Assembly: GCA_050245975.1 (NCBI GenBank) | Contig: JBFWWW010000151.1 | Span: forward strand, 1 to 9,865 | Reading direction: 5' to 3' | Origin: JBFWWW01 sp050245975 | Lineage (GTDB): Bacteria > Pseudomonadota > Alphaproteobacteria > Rhizobiales > Hyphomicrobiaceae | Length of the DNA: 9,865 bases | In this document: piece after piece, positions 1 through 6,202 of the stretch | Position numbering within the stretch: the stretch's first letter is position 1 | How the letters are laid out: each line of letters begins with the position of its first letter | Translations under genes and position numbers: made by a program | The notes under the pieces: generated by a model | The model's input: the letters and a program-made list of their open reading frames with translations, nothing else | Databases searched by the model: none | What the model was told of the DNA's origin: nothing

Positions 1-54
1 CACGACCGCGACGAGGCGACGGCCGCCGGCGCGCCGGAGTCCCAGGATGGCTGA
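1..54 (+). CDS. 3' end of an upstream gene (partial), possibly the PPSR-type regulatory kinase/phosphatase
   Basis: Reading frame 1 is open from the left edge to a TGA at 52-54 and gives the C-terminal tail HDRDEATAAGAPESQDG. It would overlap the Maf start by 8 bases, matching the overlapping style of the next junctions. Seventeen residues are too few to identify a family. In many alphaproteobacteria the gene before maf-aroE-coaE-dnaQ encodes the pyruvate,phosphate dikinase regulatory protein (PPSR, formerly DUF299). That identity is inferred from gene order only. A low-complexity, Ala/Asp/Glu-rich tail is compatible with many proteins, so even the coding status is not certain. Confidence 0.35.
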   Translation, partial: HDRDEATAAGAPESQDG

Positions 55-649
55 TCTGGTGCTCGCCTCCGCGAGCCGGTCGCGGCGCGACATGCTGGAT
101 GCCGCGGGCGTGGCGTTCGAGGTGGTTCCAGCAGATGTCGACGAGCCGGCGCTGCGCGGGCAGCGTTTAAAGACCGATCCGGCCGCCGGCCCCGGCGACA
201 TCGCGCGGATGCTGGCGGAGGCCAAGGCGGCAGCCGTCAGCGCGCGCCGGCCGGAGGCGCTCGTGATCGGGGCCGACCAGGTACTGGCGCTCGACGGAGA
301 TTTATTCTCCAAGCCGGGCAGCGCGGCGGCGGCGCGCCGGGACCTGCTCCGCCTCAGAGGACGGAGCCACGGGCTCCATTCGGCGGTGGCGCTGGCGCAG
401 GGAGGGAAAACAGACTGGACGCATGGGGCAGCGGCGACCCTGACGATGCGCGCCTTCAGCGACGGCTACCTGGACGGCTACCTGCGTCGCTGCGGGCCGG
501 ACGTGCTGGCGAGCGTCGGCGCCTATCAGATCGAAGGTCCGGGCATCGGCCTTTTCGAACGCGTCGAGGGAGATTATTTCACGATCCTCGGCCTGCCGCT
601 GTTGCCGCTGCTGGCCGAGCTGCGACGGAGGGGAGTGCTGCAGACATGA
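47..649 (+). CDS. maf: Maf/YceF-family nucleotide pyrophosphatase
   Basis: This 200-residue protein has the usual length and motifs of the Maf family, cytosolic house-cleaning enzymes that hydrolyse non-canonical or modified nucleoside triphosphates to the monophosphate and pyrophosphate. Visible motifs are the N-terminal LASASRSRR (residues 6-14), the acidic E33, IGADQV (74-79), K89-P90, and GAYQIEGPG (158-166) followed by ILGLPL near the end. The Gln after the key Asp (D77-Q78) resembles the YceF branch, which acts on m7GTP, more than the GADT of the dTTP/UTP branch. The substrate call is inference. The ATG at 47 has GGAG at 36-39, a good spacing. The stop overlaps aroE by four bases (ATGA), so translation is coupled. 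Two leucines (L41, L86) use TTA, a rare codon in such a GC-rich gene. Confidence 0.93.
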   Translation: MADLVLASASRSRRDMLDAAGVAFEVVPADVDEPALRGQRLKTDPAAGPGDIARMLAEAKAAAVSARRPEALVIGADQVLALDGDLFSKPGSAAAARRDLLRLRGRSHGLHSAVALAQGGKTDWTHGAAATLTMRAFSDGYLDGYLRRCGPDVLASVGAYQIEGPGIGLFERVEGDYFTILGLPLLPLLAELRRRGVLQT

Positions 650-1482
650 AACGCGCCTGCGTCATCGGATGGCCGGTGAAGCACTCCCGCTCGCCGCTGA
701 TCCACGGGTACTGGCTGCAGCTCTACGGAATCGACGGCAGCTATGGCGTGCAGCCGGTCGAGCCGTCGGGGGCGGAAGCCTTCGTGCGCGGGCTGCCCGC
801 CTCGGGTCTTGCCGGGTGCAACGTCACGCTGCCGCACAAGCAGGTGGCGTATGCCGTCGCGGAGATTAAAGACAGGTCGGCTGTCGCCGTCGGCGCGGCC
901 AATACGCTGTGGCTTGAAGGAGGAAAAATAGCTGCGGCCAACACGGATACCGCGGGGTTCATGCGGCATCTCGAGACCGCGCATCCGCAGTGGCGGCGAC
1001 GCGACGGCCCGGTTGCCGTGCTCGGCGCCGGGGGCGCTGCGCGCGCCATCGTCTTCGGCCTGCTGGAGGCCGGGGTCGGTCAAATCCGCGTCTTCAACCG
1101 GACGACGGATCGCGCCGAGGATCTGGCACGGCACTTCGGCCCCCGTGTCAGGGTATGCGACTGGTCGGATCGCGCCGCCGGCAGCACGGACTGCGCGCTG
1201 GTCGTCAACACGACGTCGCTCGGGATGCAGAACGCCGGTCCGCTGGACATCGATCTCTCCCGACACAATCGGGAATGCGTCGTGGCAGATATCGTCTACG
1301 TGCCCCTCGAGACGCCGCTTCTGAGACAGGCGCGGATGCTGGGGATGCCGACGCTCGACGGGCTCGGCATGCTGTTGCATCAGGCCGTCCCGGGCTTCGA
1401 GAAGTGGTTCGGCGTCCGGCCGGAGGTCACCCCGGAGCTCAGGGCCGCGCTGGTTGCGGATATCGAGGGAGAAAAATGCTGA
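646..1482 (+). CDS. aroE: Shikimate dehydrogenase (NADP+)
   Basis: AroE reduces 3-dehydroshikimate to shikimate with NADPH in the chorismate (aromatic amino acid) pathway, in the cytosol. The 278 residues match the family length. The shikimate-binding SRS motif lies at residues 14-16. The catalytic Lys is K65 in NVTLPHK, with N86 in GAANT and the partner Asp D101 in NTDTAG. The Rossmann dinucleotide motif GAGGAAR is at 127-133, followed by an NRT motif for NADP phosphate binding. GLGMLLHQA near the C-terminus is also typical. The ATG at 646 overlaps the Maf stop, and a strong purine-rich ribosome site (GGAGGGGAG, 627-635) lies inside the end of maf. The 3' end overlaps coaE by seven bases. 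Catalytic residues all look intact, so this is AroE rather than a divergent quinate/shikimate homologue. Confidence 0.96.
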   Translation: MKRACVIGWPVKHSRSPLIHGYWLQLYGIDGSYGVQPVEPSGAEAFVRGLPASGLAGCNVTLPHKQVAYAVAEIKDRSAVAVGAANTLWLEGGKIAAANTDTAGFMRHLETAHPQWRRRDGPVAVLGAGGAARAIVFGLLEAGVGQIRVFNRTTDRAEDLARHFGPRVRVCDWSDRAAGSTDCALVVNTTSLGMQNAGPLDIDLSRHNRECVVADIVYVPLETPLLRQARMLGMPTLDGLGMLLHQAVPGFEKWFGVRPEVTPELRAALVADIEGEKC

Positions 1483-2090
1483 TCGTCGGTCTCACGGGCT
1501 CCATCGGCATGGGCAAGTCGACGGTGGCGGCGCAGTTCCGCGCGCATGGGATCGCCGTCTTCGATGCCGACGCCGCCGTGCACGAGCTGTACGACAACGA
1601 GGCCGTGCCGTTGATCGAGGCGGCTTTTCCCGGCTCCACGGACGGCCGCAAGGTGGACCGTCACAAGCTGACGCTGGCGTTGGCGGGCGATGCGGCGCGC
1701 TTTGCGGCGCTGGAAGCCATCGTCCATCCCCTCGTCCTGTCCGCCGAGAAGAATTTCCTCCTCGAGGAGAAAAATAAAGGCGCCTGGCTTGCCGTGCTGG
1801 AGGTGCCGCTGCTGCTCGAGACCGGCGGCGACGAGCGGGTCGACGCGATAGTCGTCGTGCGGGCGGCCCCGCATCAGCAGCGGCAGCGCGTTCTGGCCAG
1901 GCCGGGCATGACGGAGAAAAAATTCGACCACATCCGGTCGCGGCAGCTTGACGACGACATCAAGGCCTCCCGCGCCGAATTCGTTGTGGACACCGGCGGG
2001 ACCATTGCGGAAAGCCACGCCCAGGTCGATCGAATCATGGCTGAGCTGAAGGGTCGCCCCGCCCGCGCCTATGCGGCGTACTGGGCCTGA
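1476..2090 (+). CDS. coaE: Dephospho-CoA kinase
   Basis: CoaE phosphorylates the 3'-hydroxyl of dephospho-CoA with ATP, the last step of coenzyme A synthesis. The protein has 204 residues, a normal length. The P-loop GSIGMGKST is at residues 8-16, the DAD motif that follows the first helix at 30-32, then IVHPLV, VPLLLETG (the conserved lid/CoA-domain segment) and an Arg-rich RSRQ region. The frame is open for a long way upstream (from about 990), but homology begins at LIVGLTGS. The ATG at 1476 follows a ribosome site GAGGGAG at 1465-1471, so this start is chosen. It overlaps the aroE stop by seven bases. The gene contains unusually A-rich codon runs near 1770 and 1917, and a rare ATA codon at 1848. 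The C-terminal tail after the kinase fold is short and not conserved. Confidence 0.95.
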   Translation: MLIVGLTGSIGMGKSTVAAQFRAHGIAVFDADAAVHELYDNEAVPLIEAAFPGSTDGRKVDRHKLTLALAGDAARFAALEAIVHPLVLSAEKNFLLEEKNKGAWLAVLEVPLLLETGGDERVDAIVVVRAAPHQQRQRVLARPGMTEKKFDHIRSRQLDDDIKASRAEFVVDTGGTIAESHAQVDRIMAELKGRPARAYAAYWA

Positions 2091-2114
2091 GGCGGCGGAT
2101 CGGCGGGGGCTGAC

Positions 2115-2840
2115 GTGCGCGAGATCGTTCTTGATACCGAAACCACGGGCCTCGATGCACGGCGCGGCGACCGGCTGGTGGAGATCGGCTGCATCGAGAT
2201 CGTGAACCGGATCGCTACCGGCCGCGAATTTCACAGCTTTCTCAACCCCGAGCGGGACGTGCATCCCGAAGCGATGGCGGTGCACGGGCTGACGAACGAG
2301 TTCCTGGCCGACAAGCCGAAGTTCGCAGATGTGGCCGATCAGTTCCTGGCCTTCATCGGCGAGGATCCGCTGGTCATCCACAACGCCGCATTCGACATCA
2401 CGTTCATAAACACCGAGCTCGAGCGCCTGCCGAGGAAGCCCCTTGGGCAGGAGCGGCTGGTAGATACGCTGGTGCTGGCGCGGCGCAAGCATCCGATGGG
2501 GCCCAATACCCTGGATGCCCTCTGCAAGCGCTACGGCATCGACAACTCCAAGCGCATCAAGCACGGCGCGCTGATGGATTCGCTGCTGCTCGCCGAGGTT
2601 TACATCGAGCTTCTGGGCGAGCGGCAGACGGTGCTCGGACTGACGGTCGCCGACATCCCGGCGTCACGGGCCGACGGCGGCATGGTCGCGATCAGGAGGC
2701 GGCCCGAGCCGTTACCCTCGCGGCTCTCGGCGCAGGACGAGGATCGGCACCGGGCCTTCGTTGCAACGCTCGGCGAGGACCCGCTCTGGCGGCGCTACCT
2801 GGAGCAGGCGGACGACCCGGCCGTCGCGGTCAAGCCGTAA
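2115..2840 (+). CDS. dnaQ: DNA polymerase III epsilon subunit (3'-5' proofreading exonuclease)
   Basis: DnaQ is the proofreading subunit of the replicative polymerase, bound to the alpha subunit. All catalytic residues of a DEDDh exonuclease are present: D7 and E9 in LDTETTG (Exo I), D94 in HNAAFD (Exo II), and H150/D155 in KHGALMDS (Exo III). After the nuclease domain, QTVLGL (171-176) sits where E. coli epsilon carries its beta-clamp motif QTSMAF. The remaining tail of about 65 residues would be the alpha-binding segment. The start is GTG at 2115, because homology begins immediately after it and no upstream in-frame ATG is closer. The preceding GGCGGGGGC is a poor ribosome site. It lies 24 bases after coaE and probably shares its transcript. 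The stop (TAA) overlaps the 3' end of the convergent secB gene by 11 bases. Confidence 0.95.
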   Translation: MREIVLDTETTGLDARRGDRLVEIGCIEIVNRIATGREFHSFLNPERDVHPEAMAVHGLTNEFLADKPKFADVADQFLAFIGEDPLVIHNAAFDITFINTELERLPRKPLGQERLVDTLVLARRKHPMGPNTLDALCKRYGIDNSKRIKHGALMDSLLLAEVYIELLGERQTVLGLTVADIPASRADGGMVAIRRRPEPLPSRLSAQDEDRHRAFVATLGEDPLWRRYLEQADDPAVAVKP

Positions 2841-3327
2841 TCGGCTTCTGCGCCTGGGCTTGCTGCTGCCGGTGCAGGTACAGCGCGCCGAAATCGATCG
2901 GGTCGAGCAGCAGCGGCGGAAAGCCGCCTTCGCGCGTCAGGTCGGCGATGAGGCGGCGCGCAAACGGGAAGATCAGCGTCGGGCAATTGATGAGCAGGAA
3001 TTGCTCCAGCGCTTCCTCGGGCATGTTCTCGATCTCGAACATGCCGGCGTAGACGAGCTCCAGCACATAGAGCACGCCGGATGAAACCGAAGCCTCGGCC
3101 CTGAACTGCAGCGCCGACTCGTAGATGCGCTCGCCGGTCTTGCCGCCGTTGACGTTCACTTCGATGCGCAGGTTGGGCTTGTCCGCAGCATCGGCCGGTT
3201 TGCCGACGCCGGGATTCTCGAACGACAGGTCCTTGATGTACTGGCCGACGACCCGGACCTGAACCTGCCGGCTCGCCGGCGGCGTGGTCTGGCTGGTTCC
3301 GTTGCCGCTGGCTTTGGTGTCGGTCAC
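2830..3327 (-). CDS. secB: Protein-export chaperone SecB
   Basis: SecB is a cytosolic homotetrameric chaperone that keeps precursor proteins unfolded and hands them to SecA. The 165-residue product carries the family hallmark QYIKDLSFENP at residues 29-39, alternating beta strands (IEVNVNGG, YESALQFRAE), CPTLIFPFAR and the closing segment LLLDPIDFGALY. The frame is open far upstream (to about 3675), but that region overlaps fxsA and has no SecB similarity. The GTG at 3325-3327 is chosen because a clear ribosome site (GGAAGGA in the minus-strand leader) lies seven bases before it. A hydrophilic Ser/Thr-rich N-terminus and a Gln/Ala-rich C-terminus are usual in this family. It follows fxsA on the same strand after 82 bases. 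Co-transcription is possible, but a separate promoter cannot be excluded. Confidence 0.95.
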   Translation of the reverse strand: MTDTKASGNGTSQTTPPASRQVQVRVVGQYIKDLSFENPGVGKPADAADKPNLRIEVNVNGGKTGERIYESALQFRAEASVSSGVLYVLELVYAGMFEIENMPEEALEQFLLINCPTLIFPFARRLIADLTREGGFPPLLLDPIDFGALYLHRQQQAQAQKPITA

Positions 3328-3409
3328 GAGAACATCCTTCCGCGTTCTTGATCCGCGCTGTCCGAGGCTCGCTAACACGGCCCCGCGCGGCCCGCAACGG
3401 CGCTGGCGG

Positions 3410-3913
3410 TCACCGTTGTCGCGGCGGCACGCGCGGCGGCGGGTCGTCGATGCGCTCGAATTCGCCCTCGATGATCGGCCCGTTGTCATTGAACGGCTCG
3501 CGCGGCCCCGGCCGGGAGCGCGTCGTGCGACGGTCGACCTGAACCTCGACCGTGCCGGCTTTCGCGAGACGGGTGACGGCGAAGCGTGCGACGAGCCGGC
3601 GCAGCGGGGGGATGAGAAGCAGCAGGCCCAGCATGTCGCATGCCGGGCCGGGTGCCACGAGCAGGCTGCCGGCAAACAACAGAAGCGCGCCCTCCACCAC
3701 CGAGATGAGCGGCGCCTCGCCCGCCTGGATTTCCTCGGCCATGCGACGCATCACGGCGAAACCCTGCCGATAGGCCACGACGGCGCCCAGCACCGCCGTG
3801 CCGAAGATGAGCGCGAACAGGCGCCAAAAACCCACGCTCTGGCCAAGCTTGACCAGCAACGTGATGTCGAGGGCTCCGAAGGCAAGCAGGGCCAGGGGAA
3901 TGAGAAACCGCAT
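3410..3913 (-). CDS. fxsA: FxsA-family membrane protein
   Basis: The 167-residue product has the FxsA architecture. There is a first hydrophobic segment at residues 3-23 and a second at 31-48. A longer hydrophobic stretch at 69-104 ends in APGPACDMLGLLLLIPPLR, the family signature (PG…D-x-x-G-x-LLLLPP-R). The hydrophilic C-terminal tail (about 108-167) is rich in Arg, Pro and acidic residues. E. coli FxsA is an inner-membrane protein whose overproduction relieves phage T7 exclusion by F plasmid PifA; its normal role is unknown. The start ATG (3911-3913, minus strand) has only a weak ribosome site, but homology begins right there. Its position before secB is common in alphaproteobacteria. A link to protein export is suggestive only. 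Confidence 0.88.
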   Translation of the reverse strand: MRFLIPLALLAFGALDITLLVKLGQSVGFWRLFALIFGTAVLGAVVAYRQGFAVMRRMAEEIQAGEAPLISVVEGALLLFAGSLLVAPGPACDMLGLLLLIPPLRRLVARFAVTRLAKAGTVEVQVDRRTTRSRPGPREPFNDNGPIIEGEFERIDDPPPRVPPRQR

Positions 3914-4102
3914 GACGCGCCATCATAGGCCGGACCATGCCAGTTGGCTTGTGCATTGCGATGCCGTAATCTTCTGTATGATCTGAGGAAATACTGTTGC
4001 GCCCGGACCTCGGCAGGTTCCTTCGGGTTGCGGGCTGGTTCTGCGGCCGTCGCGAACCTACATGACAGCCACACGCGACCGGCGGCGCGAAAGCAGGGTA
4101 TG
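3914..4102. promoter_or_regulatory. Divergent intergenic region between fxsA and the Tim44-domain gene
   Basis: These 189 bases separate two genes transcribed away from each other, so promoters for both should lie here. On the plus strand TATGAT at 3977-3982 matches the -10 consensus at five of six positions, with TTGCGA at 3956-3961 as a poor -35 at a short 15-base spacing. On the minus strand TATGAT also occurs about a dozen bases before the fxsA start, without a convincing -35. A frame is open from 3944 into the downstream gene. Its translation is Cys/Arg/Ser-rich and unlike Tim44 N-termini, so I treat it as noncoding. No transcription factor site was recognised. Confidence 0.4.
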
Positions 4103-4849
4103 ATGGACGGCAGGATCGACCTTACAACGCTACTGTTTCTGGTTCTTGCGATCGGCATTTTCCTGAAGCTGCGCAGCGTTCTTGGGCGCCGGACCGGCGA
4201 TGAACGGACGCGCTACGAACGGCTCAAGGCCCAGCAGCAGGAACGCCGTCAGGCGAGCTCGCCCGTGCCTGTAACGCAGGACAAGGTCGTCACGCTTCCC
4301 AAGCGCGAGACCGAGGAAACGCCGGCCCGCGCCGCGGAGGCGGAAGCCCAGGCAGGCTCCGAAGAGAAGATGCGGGAGTTCGCGGCCGGCAATGCAGCCG
4401 TCGCAAAGGGGCTGATCGACATCCTGCGGGCCGACATGAGCTTCGATCCCGATGCATTCCTGAAGGGCGCGCGGGCGGCCTACGAGATCATCGTCACCGC
4501 GTTTGCCGAAGGCAACCGCAAGGCGCTGAAGGACCTGCTCAGCCGGGATGTGTTCGAAGGGTTCGCAAATGCGATCGGTGACCGGGAAAGCCGGGGCGAG
4601 CAGGTGGATCAGAGTTTTGTCGGGATCAAGTCGGCGGACCTCGTCGAGGCCGAACTGCGCGGCACGCGGGCGCACCTGACCGTGAAGTTCGTCAGCGAAC
4701 TCATATCGGCGCGCCGCGATCGCAACGGCACGGTCGTCGACGGCGACCCGCGCCGCATCCGCGAGGTCACGGACGTGTGGACCTTTGCGCGCGACGTCAA
4801 CGCACGCACGCCGAACTGGGAGCTCGTTGCCACGCAGGCGGCCGGCTGA
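4103..4849 (+). CDS. timA: Tim44-like (TimA-type) membrane-associated protein
   Basis: The product (248 residues) begins with one N-terminal transmembrane helix (residues 7-23) followed by LRSVLGRRTGDE, typical of alphaproteobacterial Tim44-domain proteins. A charged, probably disordered or coiled linker rich in Gln, Glu and Arg covers about 35-95. The Tim44-like domain fills the rest (about 98-246), with GARAAYEIIVTAFAEGN, LKDLLSRDVFEGF and the closing VTDVWTFARD…NWELVATQ. The family is the bacterial relative of mitochondrial Tim44, the inner-membrane tether of the import motor. The bacterial role is not settled. Two Met codons are adjacent at 4100 and 4103. The second is preferred because AGCAGG at 4092-4097 is five bases away. 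It lies 21 bases before mltA, consistent with an operon. Confidence 0.9.
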   Translation: MDGRIDLTTLLFLVLAIGIFLKLRSVLGRRTGDERTRYERLKAQQQERRQASSPVPVTQDKVVTLPKRETEETPARAAEAEAQAGSEEKMREFAAGNAAVAKGLIDILRADMSFDPDAFLKGARAAYEIIVTAFAEGNRKALKDLLSRDVFEGFANAIGDRESRGEQVDQSFVGIKSADLVEAELRGTRAHLTVKFVSELISARRDRNGTVVDGDPRRIREVTDVWTFARDVNARTPNWELVATQAAG

Positions 4850-4870
4850 GAACCGCGGCGCGCCCCGAGC

Positions 4871-6202
4871 ATGCGAGATAGGTCAGGCGGGATCAGACAT
4901 GGCGGACGCGGTGTCCAGATCCCGGTGGATGGCCGCAGCGCCCGGAGCATCCTGTGTGCCGCAGCCATGCTGCTCGCGGGCTCCCTCATCCAGGCGGGTG
5001 TCGCCGATGCGCAAGGGCCCAAGGCATCCCGGCCAAGGGTGCCGGCGAAGATGACGACGGAAGCGATCACCTATGAAGCGGTCCCGTTTGCCAGCCTGCC
5101 CGGCTGGACGAAGGACGATCAGTCGGCGGCATTGAAGGCGTTCGTCGTCTCCTGCGACCTGGCGCCTCCGCCCGGCCGCGAAATGGCGGGACGCTCGGTT
5201 GTCCAGCTCGCGGCGACGTTTGCCGCCGCCTGCAGCGAGGCCCGCAAGCTCGGAACCCTGTCGCCAAAGGCAGCGCGGGCGTTTTTCGAGCGCTGGTTCC
5301 AACCCTATGCGATGCAGCACAAGGGTTCGCAGGGGCTCCTGACGGGCTACTACGAACCGCTCCTGCATGGGTCGCGCGTGGCGACGGCAAAGTTCAATGT
5401 GCCGATCTACCGGCGGCCGTCCGACCTCGTGAACCTCGTCGACGAAAGCCAGCGCGGCGCCAAGGGGGCCTCGCTGACCCACGGCCGCAAGACGGCGACG
5501 GGGATCGTGACGTATCCGACGCGCGAGCAGATCGACCGTGGCGCGCTCAAGGGAAAGGGTCTCGAGCTTCTTTATCTCGCCGATCCCGTCGATCTCTTCT
5601 TCATGCAGATCCAGGGCTCGGGCCGCGTACAGCTGACCGATGGAACGTCGGTGCGCATCTCCTATGACGGCAAGAACGGTCACCCCTACACGTCCATCGG
5701 CCGCTACCTGATCGATGCCGGTGTCATGGGCGCCGAGGCGATGTCGCTGGAGAAGCTGTCGAGCTGGCTCAAGGCCGATCTCGCCCGCGCCTGGCCGGTG
5801 ATGTGGAAGAATGCCTCTTACGTCTTCTTCCGCGAGCTGAGCGGCGCGCAAGCCGCGGGTCCGCTCGGGGTGCACCACATTCCGCTCACCGAGGGACGCA
5901 GCCTTGCCGTCGATGCCGGCTATCACACCATCGGCTTCCCGGTCTATGTGAGCGCGCCGACGCTGACGCATGCGGTTCCCGCCGGCGGCTTCGAGCGGCT
6001 GATGATCGCTCAGGATGTGGGTTCGGCGATCCGCGGCCCCGAGCGCGGCGATATCTTTTTCGGCTCGGGTGACGACGCCGGCCGCCGGGCCGGCATCACG
6101 AAGCATGCCGGGCGCTTCTACGTGCTGCTGCCGCGCGATGCGCCCGCTGATCCGTCCGTTGCCGCGCCCGCCGCTCAACCGACACGGACATCGCGGCCGT
6201 GA
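4871..6202 (+). CDS. mltA: Membrane-bound lytic murein transglycosylase A (MltA family)
   Basis: MltA cleaves the glycan strands of peptidoglycan between MurNAc and GlcNAc, forming 1,6-anhydroMurNAc ends in the periplasm. Conserved segments are TGYYEPLL (158-165), MQIQGSGR (245-252), RISYDGKNGHPY and the C-terminal 3D domain. In that domain QDVGSAIRG carries D382, the expected catalytic Asp, and GDIFFGSGDDAG carries D394 and neighbouring acids. The N-terminus has a signal peptide: a long positive n-region, a hydrophobic core at about 27-45 and a likely cleavage after ADA at 45-47. There is no lipobox cysteine, unlike E. coli MltA, so it may be soluble. At 443 residues it is longer than E. coli MltA. 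The start is uncertain: ATG 4871 lacks a clear ribosome site, and GTG 4925 would give a more compact signal peptide. It overlaps the Smr gene by four bases (GTGA). Confidence 0.93.
   Translation: MRDRSGGIRHGGRGVQIPVDGRSARSILCAAAMLLAGSLIQAGVADAQGPKASRPRVPAKMTTEAITYEAVPFASLPGWTKDDQSAALKAFVVSCDLAPPPGREMAGRSVVQLAATFAAACSEARKLGTLSPKAARAFFERWFQPYAMQHKGSQGLLTGYYEPLLHGSRVATAKFNVPIYRRPSDLVNLVDESQRGAKGASLTHGRKTATGIVTYPTREQIDRGALKGKGLELLYLADPVDLFFMQIQGSGRVQLTDGTSVRISYDGKNGHPYTSIGRYLIDAGVMGAEAMSLEKLSSWLKADLARAWPVMWKNASYVFFRELSGAQAAGPLGVHHIPLTEGRSLAVDAGYHTIGFPVYVSAPTLTHAVPAGGFERLMIAQDVGSAIRGPERGDIFFGSGDDAGRRAGITKHAGRFYVLLPRDAPADPSVAAPAAQPTRTSRP

Noticed and set aside
990..1475. In-frame extension of coaE upstream to 990.
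   Set aside because: The extra 162 residues overlap aroE and are Arg-rich nonsense. CoaE homology and a good ribosome site both start at 1476.
574..2564. Two long minus-strand open frames (574-1380 and 1380-2564) opposite aroE, coaE and dnaQ.
   Set aside because: Their translations are Arg/His/Gln-rich low-complexity sequence with no recognisable domain. They lie exactly opposite genes with intact catalytic motifs. Long antisense frames are expected in GC-rich DNA.
3328..3409. GC-rich partial palindrome between fxsA and secB (around 3378-3394) as a terminator.
   Set aside because: The pairing is imperfect and no T-tract follows on the minus strand, so it does not qualify as an intrinsic terminator.
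3328..3675. Upstream extension of secB on the minus strand, overlapping fxsA.
   Set aside because: The extension reads the fxsA gene in another frame. SecB similarity and a clear ribosome site support GTG 3327.
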